From the NCBI GenBank assembly GCA_963665085.2, contig CAXXXS010000001.1, positions 4,464,001 through 4,528,000 on the forward strand: a DNA stretch of 64,000 bases, in the 5' to 3' direction. A program made the position numbers and the translations under genes. This document shows, piece by piece, positions 44,014 to 52,226 of this stretch; position 1 is the first letter of the stretch; every line of letters begins with the position of its first letter. This DNA is from G963665085 sp963665085 (lineage in GTDB: Bacteria; Bacteroidota; Bacteroidia; Bacteroidales; JAAAOM01). A model generated the notes under the pieces. It saw nothing but the letters and a program-made list of their open reading frames with translations, did no database searches and was not told where the DNA came from.

Positions 44014-44436
44014 ATGGGTTTATTTAAAAAAATTGGCGGTGTTTTAAAGAAAACAATTGATGTTATTAACCCCGTCGCACATATTAAAGCTACAGGAAAC
44101 GCAATATCTGATTTTGCTGAAAAAAGGCAAGAGCGCGTTATGGAGCGAAAAGAAGCTAAATACGATTTTAAGCTTCAAAAACAAGAAATAAAAACGACCC
44201 AGAAAGCTTTGGCTTATGAAAATGGTTTTAATCCTACTTCAGACATTTGGGGCGGTGTTTCTTCAACGGTTCAATCGGTGGCGCAGGGTGTTAGTTCTAT
44301 ATTTGGAAAGGGTAACGTTTCCGGTATATTTGGCGGTTCTAATAATAACGGTGCAACCGCCTATTTGGAGACTAATAAAGGTATGATTTTTATAATCATT
44401 GGTATTGTTGTAATTCTATTATTGTCTAAAAAGTAA
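44014..44436 (+). CDS. Phage protein with amphipathic N-terminus and C-terminal membrane helix
   Basis: The protein has 140 residues. It starts MGLFKKIGGVLKKTIDVINP (amphipathic), has a charged coil (EKRQERVMERKEAKYDFKLQKQEIK), a Gly/Ser linker and a C-terminal anchor GMIFIIIGIVVILLLSKK (about 123-140). It has the plan of an inner-membrane-to-capsid bridging protein. It overlaps no neighbour; the next gene starts 4 bp later. Another gene in the cluster (44902) begins with the similar MGLLKNIGTSVERFFGK. Confidence 0.6.
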   Translation: MGLFKKIGGVLKKTIDVINPVAHIKATGNAISDFAEKRQERVMERKEAKYDFKLQKQEIKTTQKALAYENGFNPTSDIWGGVSSTVQSVAQGVSSIFGKGNVSGIFGGSNNNGATAYLETNKGMIFIIIGIVVILLLSKK

Positions 44437-44440
44437 TGAT

Positions 44441-44902
44441 ATGGCTTTAAAAGCGACTAGCGTAGAGGCTTTAACTACAAAAAAAGCTTTATTAAAAGAT
44501 ATAAAGCCTTATACTGTTGATGTTTTAGAAACTTCAACAACAACAAAATCTAGTACTTACGGTATAAAAACTAGTACTTTTAAACCTATTATTCCTAAAC
44601 GTCCGGTTCGTCCTGTTATGCCTTTAGGTGGTAATTATTCAACGTATAATGAAAAAGTAAAGGTTTGGAATGATTGGCAGATAAAATACAATTCCAGTAG
44701 AGATTTATTGGATTATGCTAAATCTATCTATGTTGATGGTAGTAAGGTTGTAGACGGTAAAACAGAGGTTAAAGAGGTCACTCTTGATGATGAAGTAACT
44801 GTTAGTACTGTTGATTCCATGGACGCAACTGTAAAAGGTTTTGATTTTATGCCTTTGGTTTGGGTTGCTGTTGGTTTTATTATTATTAAAAAGATTTTGT
44901 AA
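44441..44902 (+). CDS. Phage protein with Pro-rich centre and C-terminal membrane helix
   Basis: The protein has 153 residues. A Thr/Lys-rich first third leads to a Pro-rich segment (PIIPKRPVRPVMPLGG, about 49-64) and then a charged region ending in the anchor FMPLVWVAVGFIIIKKIL (about 136-153). Tail-anchored topology matches the neighbouring proteins. The stop shares its last base with the next start (TAATG), so they are coupled. Unknown function; probable virion membrane protein. Confidence 0.6.
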   Translation: MALKATSVEALTTKKALLKDIKPYTVDVLETSTTTKSSTYGIKTSTFKPIIPKRPVRPVMPLGGNYSTYNEKVKVWNDWQIKYNSSRDLLDYAKSIYVDGSKVVDGKTEVKEVTLDDEVTVSTVDSMDATVKGFDFMPLVWVAVGFIIIKKIL

Positions 44903-45198
44903 TGGGTTTACTTAAAAATATAGGTACTTCTGTAGAGAGGTTTTTTGGTAAGGCGTATCAAACTACCAACAACATTAACACAACTGTTAGTGATACTTCT
45001 AATTTTATAACTAAAATTCGTGAAGGTATTAAGAATTGGGGTTTACCTACTTTAAACGTTGATACAAACGTAAAGGTCGATTATCTTACTATTGGTTTGA
45101 TAGCTGTTTCAGTTTTATTGATTGGCCGTTTTGTTTTTTCCCGAAAAGGGAAAAAGAAATTTTACAAACCTGAGAAGAAATTTAAAAAAAGAAAATAG
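44902..45198 (+). CDS. Single-pass phage membrane protein with Lys-rich tail
   Basis: The protein has 98 residues. The N-terminus MGLLKNIGTSVERFFGK resembles that of the gene at 44014. One membrane helix lies at about 60-79 (YLTIGLIAVSVLLIGRFVF), followed by a strongly basic end (SRKGKKKFYKPEKKFKKRK) that would sit on the DNA side of a virion membrane. The next gene begins on the following base. Confidence 0.6.
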   Translation: MGLLKNIGTSVERFFGKAYQTTNNINTTVSDTSNFITKIREGIKNWGLPTLNVDTNVKVDYLTIGLIAVSVLLIGRFVFSRKGKKKFYKPEKKFKKRK

Positions 45199-45513
45199 AT
45201 GAATATTATTGATGTAACATTTAAAATATTGCGTGAAAACGCACAGTTTGCGACAAGTGATGTTGACCAGGTTGAACAAGAAGCTAAAAAATGGGAAAAA
45301 GATTTGCTTTCCATGGAGGTTGAGAAAAAGAATTTTATTCAAATCTGGTATTCGAAATTAAGGTATAATTGGATTTTTAGTCTTGGTTGTGCGATTGCTT
45401 ATATAATTATTAGTAAGCGTATAAACGCTTACAAGAGGGATAATACCCTTAATGATTTAGCAAGGACTTTAAGGGAGATGGATGATCAAGACGAAAGTAG
45501 AGGATTTTTTTAG
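45199..45513 (+). CDS. Single-pass phage membrane protein
   Basis: The protein has 104 residues. An acidic helical first half (VDQVEQEAKKWEKDLLSM) leads to one membrane helix at about 54-72 (WIFSLGCAIAYIIISKRI), then a polar end with EMDDQDESRGFF. It directly follows the previous gene. No family recognised. Confidence 0.55.
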   Translation: MNIIDVTFKILRENAQFATSDVDQVEQEAKKWEKDLLSMEVEKKNFIQIWYSKLRYNWIFSLGCAIAYIIISKRINAYKRDNTLNDLARTLREMDDQDESRGFF

Positions 45514-45549
45514 TGTAAAGTAGTTGTTTATTAATTAAAATTTGAAGTT

Positions 45550-45663
45550 ATGTTTATTTCAAAAAAGGAGCTTTCTAGGAGAATTAGAAAAGCTAAGACC
45601 GGGGCTTTTAAAGCTGGAAAACGGTCTAAGTCGGCTTACGGGCGACGACGTAAAAGGTATTAA
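45550..45663 (+). CDS. 37-residue Arg/Lys-rich peptide, candidate genome-condensing protein
   Basis: The ATG at 45550 opens 37 codons. It has 8 Lys and 8 Arg with Gly, Ser, Ala and two Tyr; it starts MFISKKELSRRIRKAK and ends SAYGRRRKRY. It is like microvirus J protein (37 residues in phiX174) in length and charge, and J enters the capsid with single-stranded DNA. The resemblance is of type, not of sequence. A terminator follows. It is too short to be caught by length filters. Confidence 0.55.
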   Translation: MFISKKELSRRIRKAKTGAFKAGKRSKSAYGRRRKRY

Positions 45664-45664
45664 A

Positions 45665-45690
45665 AAGAAAGGGTTTATTCCCTTTCTTTT
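45665..45690. terminator. Terminator hairpin after the basic peptide
   Basis: AAAGAAAGGG-TTTATT-CCCTTTCTTT: a 10-bp stem with A- and T-rich ends that works in either direction. It overlaps the 3' end of the minus-strand gene at 45675-45935. Confidence 0.75.
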
Positions 45691-45935
45691 ATAAGTTTTG
45701 CGCTTAATTCTCCTGATAAGTAGATAATTGATATTACTAATAATATTACAAAAGTGTTTTTTTCTTCTTCTGTAAATTCAGGTATTTTATCAATTAATAA
45801 AAACAGTTTATTAATTGTTAATGTTAAGGTTAAAATCGCAATACTTATTAATGAAGCTAAGAATCTGATTATTTTTCTTATGAATAAAATTAGATCCGAA
45901 ATATTCATTAAAACTTTTTCTGTAGAATTTTTCAT
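45675..45935 (-). CDS. Two-helix membrane protein on the opposite strand (holin-like)
   Basis: From the ATG at 45935 the protein has 86 residues starting MKNSTEKVLMNISDL. There are two hydrophobic helices (about 17-40, RFLASLISIAILTLTLTI, and about 60-76, FVILLVISIIYLSG), a polar loop and a charged tail (ELSAKLIKERE). The composition is much more protein-like than the overlapping plus-strand frame, which lacks any such order. It is the only leftward gene within the rightward virion module. It could be a holin or an exclusion protein. Confidence 0.5.
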   Translation of the reverse strand: MKNSTEKVLMNISDLILFIRKIIRFLASLISIAILTLTLTINKLFLLIDKIPEFTEEEKNTFVILLVISIIYLSGELSAKLIKERE

Positions 45936-45953
45936 GGTGTTTAATTTTTTAAT

Positions 45954-46502
45954 ATGGCACAATTTAAAAAAAATATTTCAATTGGAGGTCTATCTAAAGG
46001 TTTAGATTCTTCTTTAGGTTTTGTTAACAGCCTTATTTCATTGATTACTGTTCTTTTTGTTATATTCTTTTTTTTGAAGGGATATTTTTCTAAAGGTAAG
46101 AGCGGTAAAGGCTTTTTGCAGAAATTTACAGAATCTAATGATTTTATAAGCGATGATGAATCGGTTTTAGAAGAAAAAAAGAAGGCTGTTGATAAGATTA
46201 GTTATGATGTTGATTTTTTAACATTACCTGAATCATCTTTAGATAGGATTGTTGATTTTATGGATGATTTTATAGGCGCATGGGTAACAATGACCAGAGA
46301 TGTTATAGTTTATGAAAAATTAGAGCCTTTGAGTGAAGATGATTTTGCCTATATAATTAAAAAATTTGGCGTGAGGCGTTATAGGTTTAAATCTAGGACT
46401 TTGTATGGTTGGTTTGATAGGCAGTTGAATAAATCAACTAAAGAAAGTATACAGGCAAAAACAGCTTCTTTTATTGATGATAATAATAAGTTTATTATTT
46501 AA
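45954..46502 (+). CDS. Phage membrane protein with N-terminal anchor
   Basis: The protein has 182 residues. One helix lies at about 25-45 (VNSLISLITVLFVIFFFLKGYF), followed by a Gly/Lys linker. The soluble domain (about 65-180) is rich in Asp/Tyr with VDFMDDFIGAWVTMTRDVIVYE and YIIKKFGVRRYRFKSR. GYFSKGKS looks like a Walker A string, but it lies in the linker and has no Walker B or ATPase fold around it. Probable virion or assembly protein. Confidence 0.55.
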   Translation: MAQFKKNISIGGLSKGLDSSLGFVNSLISLITVLFVIFFFLKGYFSKGKSGKGFLQKFTESNDFISDDESVLEEKKKAVDKISYDVDFLTLPESSLDRIVDFMDDFIGAWVTMTRDVIVYEKLEPLSEDDFAYIIKKFGVRRYRFKSRTLYGWFDRQLNKSTKESIQAKTASFIDDNNKFII

Positions 46503-46524
46503 AATAAATTAAAAACTCAAAAAA

Positions 46525-46779
46525 ATGAAAAGTATATTCTTAACATTCTTATTGCTAATAATTTTAGTATTAATCCCTACAGTTTTATTGTCTGTAGTTG
46601 TAACAAGCCCTGTTTGGGGTTCTTACATGGTAGTTTCCCGTGTTTGTGAAATGAAGGAATATAACAGGCATGGTTATAAAAAGGATCTTATAGACAAAGG
46701 GCAAGAAGGCGGGGGAAATTTTTTAAAAACGATATTCAACGTATATGAGCAATTTAATAGTAATAAAGAAGTCGGATAG
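46525..46779 (+). CDS. Small membrane protein before the endopeptidase
   Basis: The protein has 84 residues. An N-terminal helix (about 4-28, IFLTFLLLIILVLIPTVLLSVV) could be a signal-anchor, followed by a short polar part. Its last 35 bases overlap the start of the M15 endopeptidase gene in another frame, which suggests a paired role in lysis or entry. No family recognised. Confidence 0.5.
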   Translation: MKSIFLTFLLLIILVLIPTVLLSVVVTSPVWGSYMVVSRVCEMKEYNRHGYKKDLIDKGQEGGGNFLKTIFNVYEQFNSNKEVG

Positions 46780-47278
46780 GCAAATATCTGAGAATTTTAA
46801 AGAAAAGGAGTTTTATAGTAAGTCTGTTGATGCTCCTATCGAGCATACTTTAGATGCGCGTTTAATTACTGCTGCTCAATTAATACGTTCATTTATGAAT
46901 GAACTTTACGGGGTTAAAGTTGAAATTACAAGTTCTTATAGGACACCGTTACATACAAGGTTGTTAACAGCTTTTAACCCTAATGCGGTTAAGAATAGCC
47001 CTCATATGAAAAATATTGCTATTGACTTTAAGTTTGTTGGTGGTGATATTGAATTGGCTAATAAATATTTTTCTGAACAGGTAGAAATTAAAGGTTTGTT
47101 GTTTAACAAACTTAGGGTTGTTGGTATTTCAGGTTTTGGCCTTTATGATGGTTTTTTTCATTTAGATACAAGGGATTCAAACACCCATCCTTTTTTTAAT
47201 ATGAGTGATGAAAATGGAAAGTATTGTGTTTGGGATAAAAAAAAAAGGAAAATGGCCAATCTGGTGACGGTTTTTTAA
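46745..47278 (+). CDS. M15-family D,D/L,D-endopeptidase (phage lysin)
   Basis: The protein has 177 residues. Peptidase M15A pattern: ITSSYRTPLHTR (about 61-72), the zinc site S-x-H87-x6-D94 in SPHMKNIAIDF, and SGFGLYDGFFHLDTRD with His139 and Asp141. These residues bind zinc and catalyse cleavage of peptidoglycan cross-bridge or stem peptides. There is no signal peptide, so it either needs a holin or sits in the virion for entry. It is one of two genes with a clear enzymatic family in the virion module. Confidence 0.85.
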   Translation: MSNLIVIKKSDRQISENFKEKEFYSKSVDAPIEHTLDARLITAAQLIRSFMNELYGVKVEITSSYRTPLHTRLLTAFNPNAVKNSPHMKNIAIDFKFVGGDIELANKYFSEQVEIKGLLFNKLRVVGISGFGLYDGFFHLDTRDSNTHPFFNMSDENGKYCVWDKKKRKMANLVTVF

Positions 47279-47296
47279 AAGATAATTTAGTTAAAT

Positions 47297-47506
47297 ATGG
47301 AGCGTTTACAGGGTTTGTTTTTATGGTTTGGCGGTTCGTCCTTAGGCGTTATCGGTAGTATTTCTTTTAACGGTATGGTAGAGCTTGTATTTTATCTTTT
47401 ATCAATTTTGATTTTATTATTAACAGGTTATAAGATATTGTTTTGTAGTGATAGAGAAAGTATTTTTAAACATATTAAAAATTTGAAAAATGGGACAAAT
47501 AATTGA
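47297..47506 (+). CDS. Two-helix small membrane protein (holin-like)
   Basis: The protein has 69 residues with two hydrophobic stretches (about 5-22 and 28-47, LVFYLLSILILLLTGYKILF) and a Lys/Asn-rich tail. It immediately follows the endopeptidase, the classic holin position, and its 3' end overlaps the next gene by 17 bases. Holin is an inference from topology and place. Confidence 0.5.
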   Translation: MERLQGLFLWFGGSSLGVIGSISFNGMVELVFYLLSILILLLTGYKILFCSDRESIFKHIKNLKNGTNN

Positions 47507-47801
47507 ATTATTATCTTCGAATTGGATAATTACGGGTATTGCGACCCTTATTACTATGGTTTTGGCTAAAAAACTTTTTATTAATCTTCCCCGGTTTGTC
47601 AAAAAGTTGAAAACTGCAAATATTTTGATTGATAGGGGTCAGGATGTTTTATCTAGTGTTGTTGATGCTTTGACAGATAATCCAGATACGCCTATTGATG
47701 AGGGTAGGGAGTTAACAGCCTCTGAGATACAAAATATTATTAATAAGATTATGGCTTTAAAGTTAAGTATTAAGGCTGCTAGAATTAAAAAAGAGGTGTA
47801 A
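47490..47801 (+). CDS. Single-pass phage membrane protein
   Basis: The protein has 103 residues: an N-terminal helix (about 10-30, WIITGIATLITMVLAKKLF) and then an amphipathic coil (VDALTDNPDTPIDEGRELTASEIQNIINKIMALK). It overlaps the holin-like gene and ends two bases before the next gene. Possible spike-complex or membrane adaptor. Confidence 0.5.
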   Translation: MGQIIELLSSNWIITGIATLITMVLAKKLFINLPRFVKKLKTANILIDRGQDVLSSVVDALTDNPDTPIDEGRELTASEIQNIINKIMALKLSIKAARIKKEV

Positions 47802-47803
47802 TT

Positions 47804-48304
47804 ATGGATTTAACTAAGATACATACTTTGTTAGAGGGGCTTTTAAAAAAAGCTCCTTTAGTTTATAACGGTCTTTCTCAGGAATGGTTTAAGGATTATT
47901 TGAAAAACTATTATCCGAATAATAGGTTCATTGTTGCTCCTGAACATATTATGAAAACTGGTTTAGCTAACGGTGGTGAATCTTCCGAGGTAATATTTCA
48001 GGAAGATGATAATTTGTATATGGGCGATTTGCGATTGAGGCTTATTCAAGCCAGCCCATCATCGACTTTAAATGATTTAGATGTTGTTTTAGATTGTTTG
48101 ATTAAGGATGATTTGTCTTATCAAGATGTTTTTTACACCGTAGGCACAAAGATTGAGACTGGTATCGGTTCTAACGGTGTTATTTTTCTTGATGTTAAGA
48201 ATGTAATGTTTAATCAAATTACATTGAGAAATCTTAACAGTCTTTTTAGTATGGTTACTTATACTATGACTTTTACTGGTTTTATTGCTTTTACCAATAA
48301 ATAG
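47804..48304 (+). CDS. Candidate minor capsid or spike-base protein
   Basis: The protein has 166 residues, soluble, with an alpha N-terminus then beta strands (MGDLRLRLIQAS, NGVIFLDVKNVMFNQITLRN, TYTMTFTGFIAFTNK). The pattern suits a penton or baseplate-like protein. It is placed three bases after a membrane protein and five before the next small beta protein and the spike. No family recognised. Confidence 0.5.
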   Translation: MDLTKIHTLLEGLLKKAPLVYNGLSQEWFKDYLKNYYPNNRFIVAPEHIMKTGLANGGESSEVIFQEDDNLYMGDLRLRLIQASPSSTLNDLDVVLDCLIKDDLSYQDVFYTVGTKIETGIGSNGVIFLDVKNVMFNQITLRNLNSLFSMVTYTMTFTGFIAFTNK

Positions 48305-48309
48305 TTAAT

Positions 48310-48675
48310 ATGGCAGGTTCTTTAAATCTTGGACGTTGGCAAAATGGGGTTAATATTGATTTTCCTTCACCCGATGGCCTTTTAACTCCTGAGAAAATGC
48401 AGGATTTAGAAAATTATGTTAATCAACTTAACAACGAAATACAATCTCTCTCTCCTGAAAGTAAGTTACAAGTAAGGTTGATTAATGGCATTGGCCATTA
48501 TTCTTTTGCTGTTGATAGGGAAGATGTTAATTATATGCCTGAGGGTAATTTTATTGATTCTGAGGGTAATTTTCAGCCTTATCAAGTAACTAACAGGGCT
48601 GTTAGTGGTTTTGATGTTTTATCTACAGATTTAAATGGTGTTTTCTTTTTTAGGATTATTCAAATAACGGTATAA
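48310..48675 (+). CDS. Small protein coupled to the spike gene
   Basis: The protein has 121 residues. It starts MAGSLNLGRWQNGVNIDFPS, has a short coiled helix (LENYVNQLNNEIQSL) and a beta-rich end. The stop overlaps the ATG of the large spike gene by one base (TAATG), so stoichiometric synthesis is likely. It may be the trimer stem or connector of the spike. Confidence 0.5.
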   Translation: MAGSLNLGRWQNGVNIDFPSPDGLLTPEKMQDLENYVNQLNNEIQSLSPESKLQVRLINGIGHYSFAVDREDVNYMPEGNFIDSEGNFQPYQVTNRAVSGFDVLSTDLNGVFFFRIIQITV

Positions 48676-51600
48676 TGAAAAAGTTTTTATTATTTTTATT
48701 TCTTTCAATTAGTTTGGTTTCTTATTGTCAGATGTGGAAACCTGATAAAATAAAAGCTAATGAAATTAGTTTATCTGATACCACAATTGTTAGTTGGGGC
48801 GATTTGAAACGTTTGTTAAATGTACCCGTTGATGAGGACACCGTTGTATTTCCTGAACTAAACGGGGTTGTTTATGATATCGATACTACGTCTGTAACTT
48901 TGTCTTTTACTTTAAGTGAAAATGCATATGTATTTTATACAATATATAAAGTTGGAAGTACACCGTATGTATATGATAGTATATATGTTGATACTTATAC
49001 TAAACAGCTTATTTTTAATGATTTATTATCAAGTTCTGATTATATTATTAAAATGTATCCGAAAGATTTGCAGGACAATATAGGTTCTTCTGTTGTATTA
49101 AATTTTAGAACGTTAGATATTGAAGAAAGGCAATATTATCTTGTAAGTTATGATACGTCTATTGTTTCTTCAAATATCGCTAGTGATTATATTTTTACGT
49201 GTAATTATTCTGTTATAGATAACGCAATATTAAATCTTAATGATGAAGATTATAGTACTTCTGCTCGTTCCTATTACAATGATTTTCCTTATTTTTCTTT
49301 AGATTTAGAAAATAGTTATTACATTGATTCTATTATTTTAACGGGATGTTCTTCTTATGCTAATGTTAATTATTTTTTCGTTATGCTTAATAACGATGGT
49401 TTTTCGGGGACTATGGATAATATGTTAGGGCAATATGATTTTGGTCAACAATATACAGGTTCTTCTTTAGGTGATAATCAATCTATTGTTTATATGCCTA
49501 ATTCAAGTTTTAGGTATTTAATGATTAGAAAAAATAGTGCTAGTACTTATTTGGGATTTTCAGAAATTGAGGTTTGGGCGCGTGATACTTTAATAACAAT
49601 ATCGGATACTAGTATTAATATTTCTTATGTTAAACAAAATCCTTCTATTCAAGGCGGTTCTGATGGTTTTATTGATATTATGGTAGATGGTGGGACTCCT
49701 CCTTATAGTTTTTTGTGGAGTAATTCAGAAACAACGGAAGATGTATTTTTATTAAGTTCTGGTTATTATTCTGTAACTGTTTCTGATACTTATACTTCTG
49801 AATTTTTAGAAGGAATTCATTTAACCGATCCTTTAGAAATATCGGACAATGGTGAGTTTGATTTTTCTGATAGTTCGGTTTTGCCTGTAGGATATAATTA
49901 TTATTATGTTTCTTCGAGTTGCTGGGATGGTTCCGGCTCTGGTACAGAATTAGATCCTTGGAATTTTGTAGAAGCTCAAAGTAATATGTCTTCTTTGGGT
50001 GAAAATGACGCCTTGTTATTTAAGAGGAATGATATATTTCACGGTCAGTTAAATATAAATAATGAAGGTGGAAGTTATTCTCAACCCTTTTATATTGGTA
50101 GTTATGGAGTAGGTGATTTACCAGTTTTTACCGGGGAATACACTTATATTCTTTCTTCTAATGGGACTAATTTATACTCTGCTAATGTTGGGGTTCAACC
50201 TTATATTGTTACTGTAAATGGTGTTTTATATGATGTGAATAAATATCCTACAAGCGATTTGTATTTAGGTGTTTATTTTAATTCGTCTTCTGATATTCCT
50301 TTTACTTCTGGTATTTCTGATATTGTTGCGAATGAATTTGTAAACGATCAAGTCTTGGTACGTTGGGAACCTTGGTATTATGCCAAAAAAATTGTTGGTT
50401 CTCATAGTGATAAATTATATTTAGATAATTATTATACTAAAGATGGTCTAGGCTGGGGGCATGATGGTTATGTAAAATATTATAATTCTGATAACTCTAA
50501 GGCTTTTGAAAATGGTACTTATTATTATAAGGATGGTTTGTTAGTTATTTATTCTACTGATAATTTATCGGGTCAAACTGTTAAGGTTTGCGGTTTGTCT
50601 TATGGTATAAATTTTATATCTCAAAGTAATAATGTTTCTATAAATGATATTGATTTTCGTTATTATAAAGATGCTGGTATACATTTTTTAAATGAAAATG
50701 TAACGAATAGAAATATTGATTTTAATCAATGTAATTTTGAATTTATTGAGGGTAACGGGATTGAAAAAACAACCCCATATGTTCCCGTTCCCGCTGATTC
50801 TAGTTACTCCGTAACTTATTGTAAGTTTAAATACATTACTGAAGTTGGGATTAGTATGGAATCTGTTTTTAATACTAATATTTCTAATAATTTTTTTAGT
50901 CGTATCGCTTGGAATGAATTTTATCCAAATACTACTTATGGAACTGGTTCCGCTATGGCTTTTGTAACGGCTCAAAACTTATTGATAAATCGTAATAGAA
51001 TTGATTCTTCTGGTTGTTCTGCTATTCAAAATACTTTAAGGGATGATCAGGTAAATAGTAATATTATTATTGAGGAAAATTGGATTTCAAACTCTGTATC
51101 TAATATTTCCGATATGGGTTCAATTTATACTTATAATACTTCATTATCTCAGGATGATGATAATGTTTTAGATTCGCTTGTTATTAGGGATAATTTTATT
51201 GAAAAAGCTTATGGCGCTCATTATGTTATGAAGTTGAATGCTGATATGGCTCACCTTATATATACCGATGAGGGTTCTTTTAATCATGTGATACATGATA
51301 ATTTATTAGCACATGGCCAGCAACTTTATTTTGGTAATCAGGCCCCGCATATTGGCGAAGGTTATAATTATATATTTAATAATTATTTTTTAGATTATGA
51401 ACATGCTTTGGAGCCTCAGACTTATCAAGATAAGTATAACGTGGATACTCTTTTTGTTTATGATAATGTTTTTATAAAATATCGTTTTTCTGATTATAAT
51501 TTTTTTATTGGTGATGCTTATAGGTATAACAATGAATTAAAAGTATTTAATAATACATATATTGATAAATTTTCTACTGGTTATTGTTCTGCTGTTGATT

Positions 51601-51878
51601 TGTATGGTTGGTGGTATGGTAGCGGTGATGATGCAGATTGGAGCGATCCCCCAATAACTTATTTTGATTGGGGTAATAATTATGAGGTTGATATGGATTA
51701 TAGAAATGTTTCTACAAATTATTCAATTGATGATTATATTTTTTATAAATATAATTTTTCTAATACTATATTAAATTATAATTTACCAAGTGGTGTTTTT
51801 GAAGATATAAACGGTATTGAATATTCTGGCACTGTTACAATTCAGCCTTATAGATTTGTTGTTTTATTTAAACAATAA
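48675..51878 (+). CDS. Giant beta-helix spike/adhesin with discoidin-like and SprB-like domains
   Basis: The protein has 1067 residues. It opens with a signal-like helix (KKFLLFLFLSISLVSYC, 2-18). A fibronectin-III-like segment lies at about 55-150 (SVTLSFTLSENAYVFYTIY). A discoidin-like segment is at about 160-305 (FSLDLENSYYIDSIILTG; GFSEIEVWAR). A SprB-type repeat is at about 318-380 (GGSDGFIDIMVDGGTPPYSF; WSNSETTEDV). The rest reads as a right-handed parallel beta helix of pectate-lyase or tailspike type (SINDIDFRYYKDAGIHFL; NISDMGSIYTYN; NYIFNNYFLDYEHAL). SprB repeats occur in gliding adhesins of Bacteroidota. It is probably the receptor-binding spike, but with a signal peptide it could be a secreted surface protein made in lysogeny. 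Confidence 0.7.
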   Translation: MKKFLLFLFLSISLVSYCQMWKPDKIKANEISLSDTTIVSWGDLKRLLNVPVDEDTVVFPELNGVVYDIDTTSVTLSFTLSENAYVFYTIYKVGSTPYVYDSIYVDTYTKQLIFNDLLSSSDYIIKMYPKDLQDNIGSSVVLNFRTLDIEERQYYLVSYDTSIVSSNIASDYIFTCNYSVIDNAILNLNDEDYSTSARSYYNDFPYFSLDLENSYYIDSIILTGCSSYANVNYFFVMLNNDGFSGTMDNMLGQYDFGQQYTGSSLGDNQSIVYMPNSSFRYLMIRKNSASTYLGFSEIEVWARDTLITISDTSINISYVKQNPSIQGGSDGFIDIMVDGGTPPYSFLWSNSETTEDVFLLSSGYYSVTVSDTYTSEFLEGIHLTDPLEISDNGEFDFSDSSVLPVGYNYYYVSSSCWDGSGSGTELDPWNFVEAQSNMSSLGENDALLFKRNDIFHGQLNINNEGGSYSQPFYIGSYGVGDLPVFTGEYTYILSSNGTNLYSANVGVQPYIVTVNGVLYDVNKYPTSDLYLGVYFNSSSDIPFTSGISDIVANEFVNDQVLVRWEPWYYAKKIVGSHSDKLYLDNYYTKDGLGWGHDGYVKYYNSDNSKAFENGTYYYKDGLLVIYSTDNLSGQTVKVCGLSYGINFISQSNNVSINDIDFRYYKDAGIHFLNENVTNRNIDFNQCNFEFIEGNGIEKTTPYVPVPADSSYSVTYCKFKYITEVGISMESVFNTNISNNFFSRIAWNEFYPNTTYGTGSAMAFVTAQNLLINRNRIDSSGCSAIQNTLRDDQVNSNIIIEENWISNSVSNISDMGSIYTYNTSLSQDDDNVLDSLVIRDNFIEKAYGAHYVMKLNADMAHLIYTDEGSFNHVIHDNLLAHGQQLYFGNQAPHIGEGYNYIFNNYFLDYEHALEPQTYQDKYNVDTLFVYDNVFIKYRFSDYNFFIGDAYRYNNELKVFNNTYIDKFSTGYCSAVDLYGWWYGSGDDADWSDPPITYFDWGNNYEVDMDYRNVSTNYSIDDYIFYKYNFSNTILNYNLPSGVFEDINGIEYSGTVTIQPYRFVVLFKQ

Positions 51879-51894
51879 TTTTTTTTGTTTATTC

Positions 51895-51933
51895 TTTTTT
51901 TTTCCCCGTAGATTTAAAATCTACGGGTTTTTT
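51895..51933. terminator. Bidirectional terminator between spike and early operon
   Basis: CCCGTAGATTT-A-AAATCTACGGG at 51905-51927 with T-tracts on both sides. It ends the rightward late and leftward early transcripts. Confidence 0.9.
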
Positions 51934-52225
51934 ATTTATGGGCGGTGGGGTTGGGGTTAGTGGATGCCGATTCTTGTAATAATTTACAAGTATCGGCGTA
52001 ATTTTCTGCTGCTTGTTTAAGCAGTTTATTAAGTTCTTCGGTTTTATGTTTTAGTTTTATGTTTTGCCGTTTTAGTTCTTCCGCTAGTTTTTGCATTGAA
52101 TGAAAATTATAAATTATTGCAATAACTGTTTTGGAGTATGTGTTTTCACAAAAATATTTTTTGAGGGAATTTAATTTTTCCCTCAAAATTTCATCACATT
52201 TCACTTGTATAATATTTTCTTTCAT
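51932..52225 (-). CDS. Small coiled-coil protein, last gene of the early operon
   Basis: The ATG at 52225 gives 97 residues; a longer frame would overlap the previous gene. It starts MKENIIQVKCDEILREKL and has a long coil (MQKLAEELKRQNIKLKHKTEELNKLL) and a polar Pro end. The first part resembles ribbon-helix-helix DNA-binding peptides only weakly. The gene lies 1 bp from the stop of the gene upstream. Unknown. Confidence 0.5.
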   Translation of the reverse strand: MKENIIQVKCDEILREKLNSLKKYFCENTYSKTVIAIIYNFHSMQKLAEELKRQNIKLKHKTEELNKLLKQAAENYADTCKLLQESASTNPNPTAHK

Positions 52226-52226
52226 C

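Noticed and set aside
45754..46005. Plus-strand gene in the gap after the basic peptide
   Set aside because: Poorly organised translation and overlap with the next gene; the minus-strand frame gives a clean two-helix protein.
46062..46110. Walker A string GYFSKGKS as a packaging ATPase
   Set aside because: It lies in a short Gly/Lys linker right after a membrane helix; no Walker B or ATPase-like fold surrounds it.
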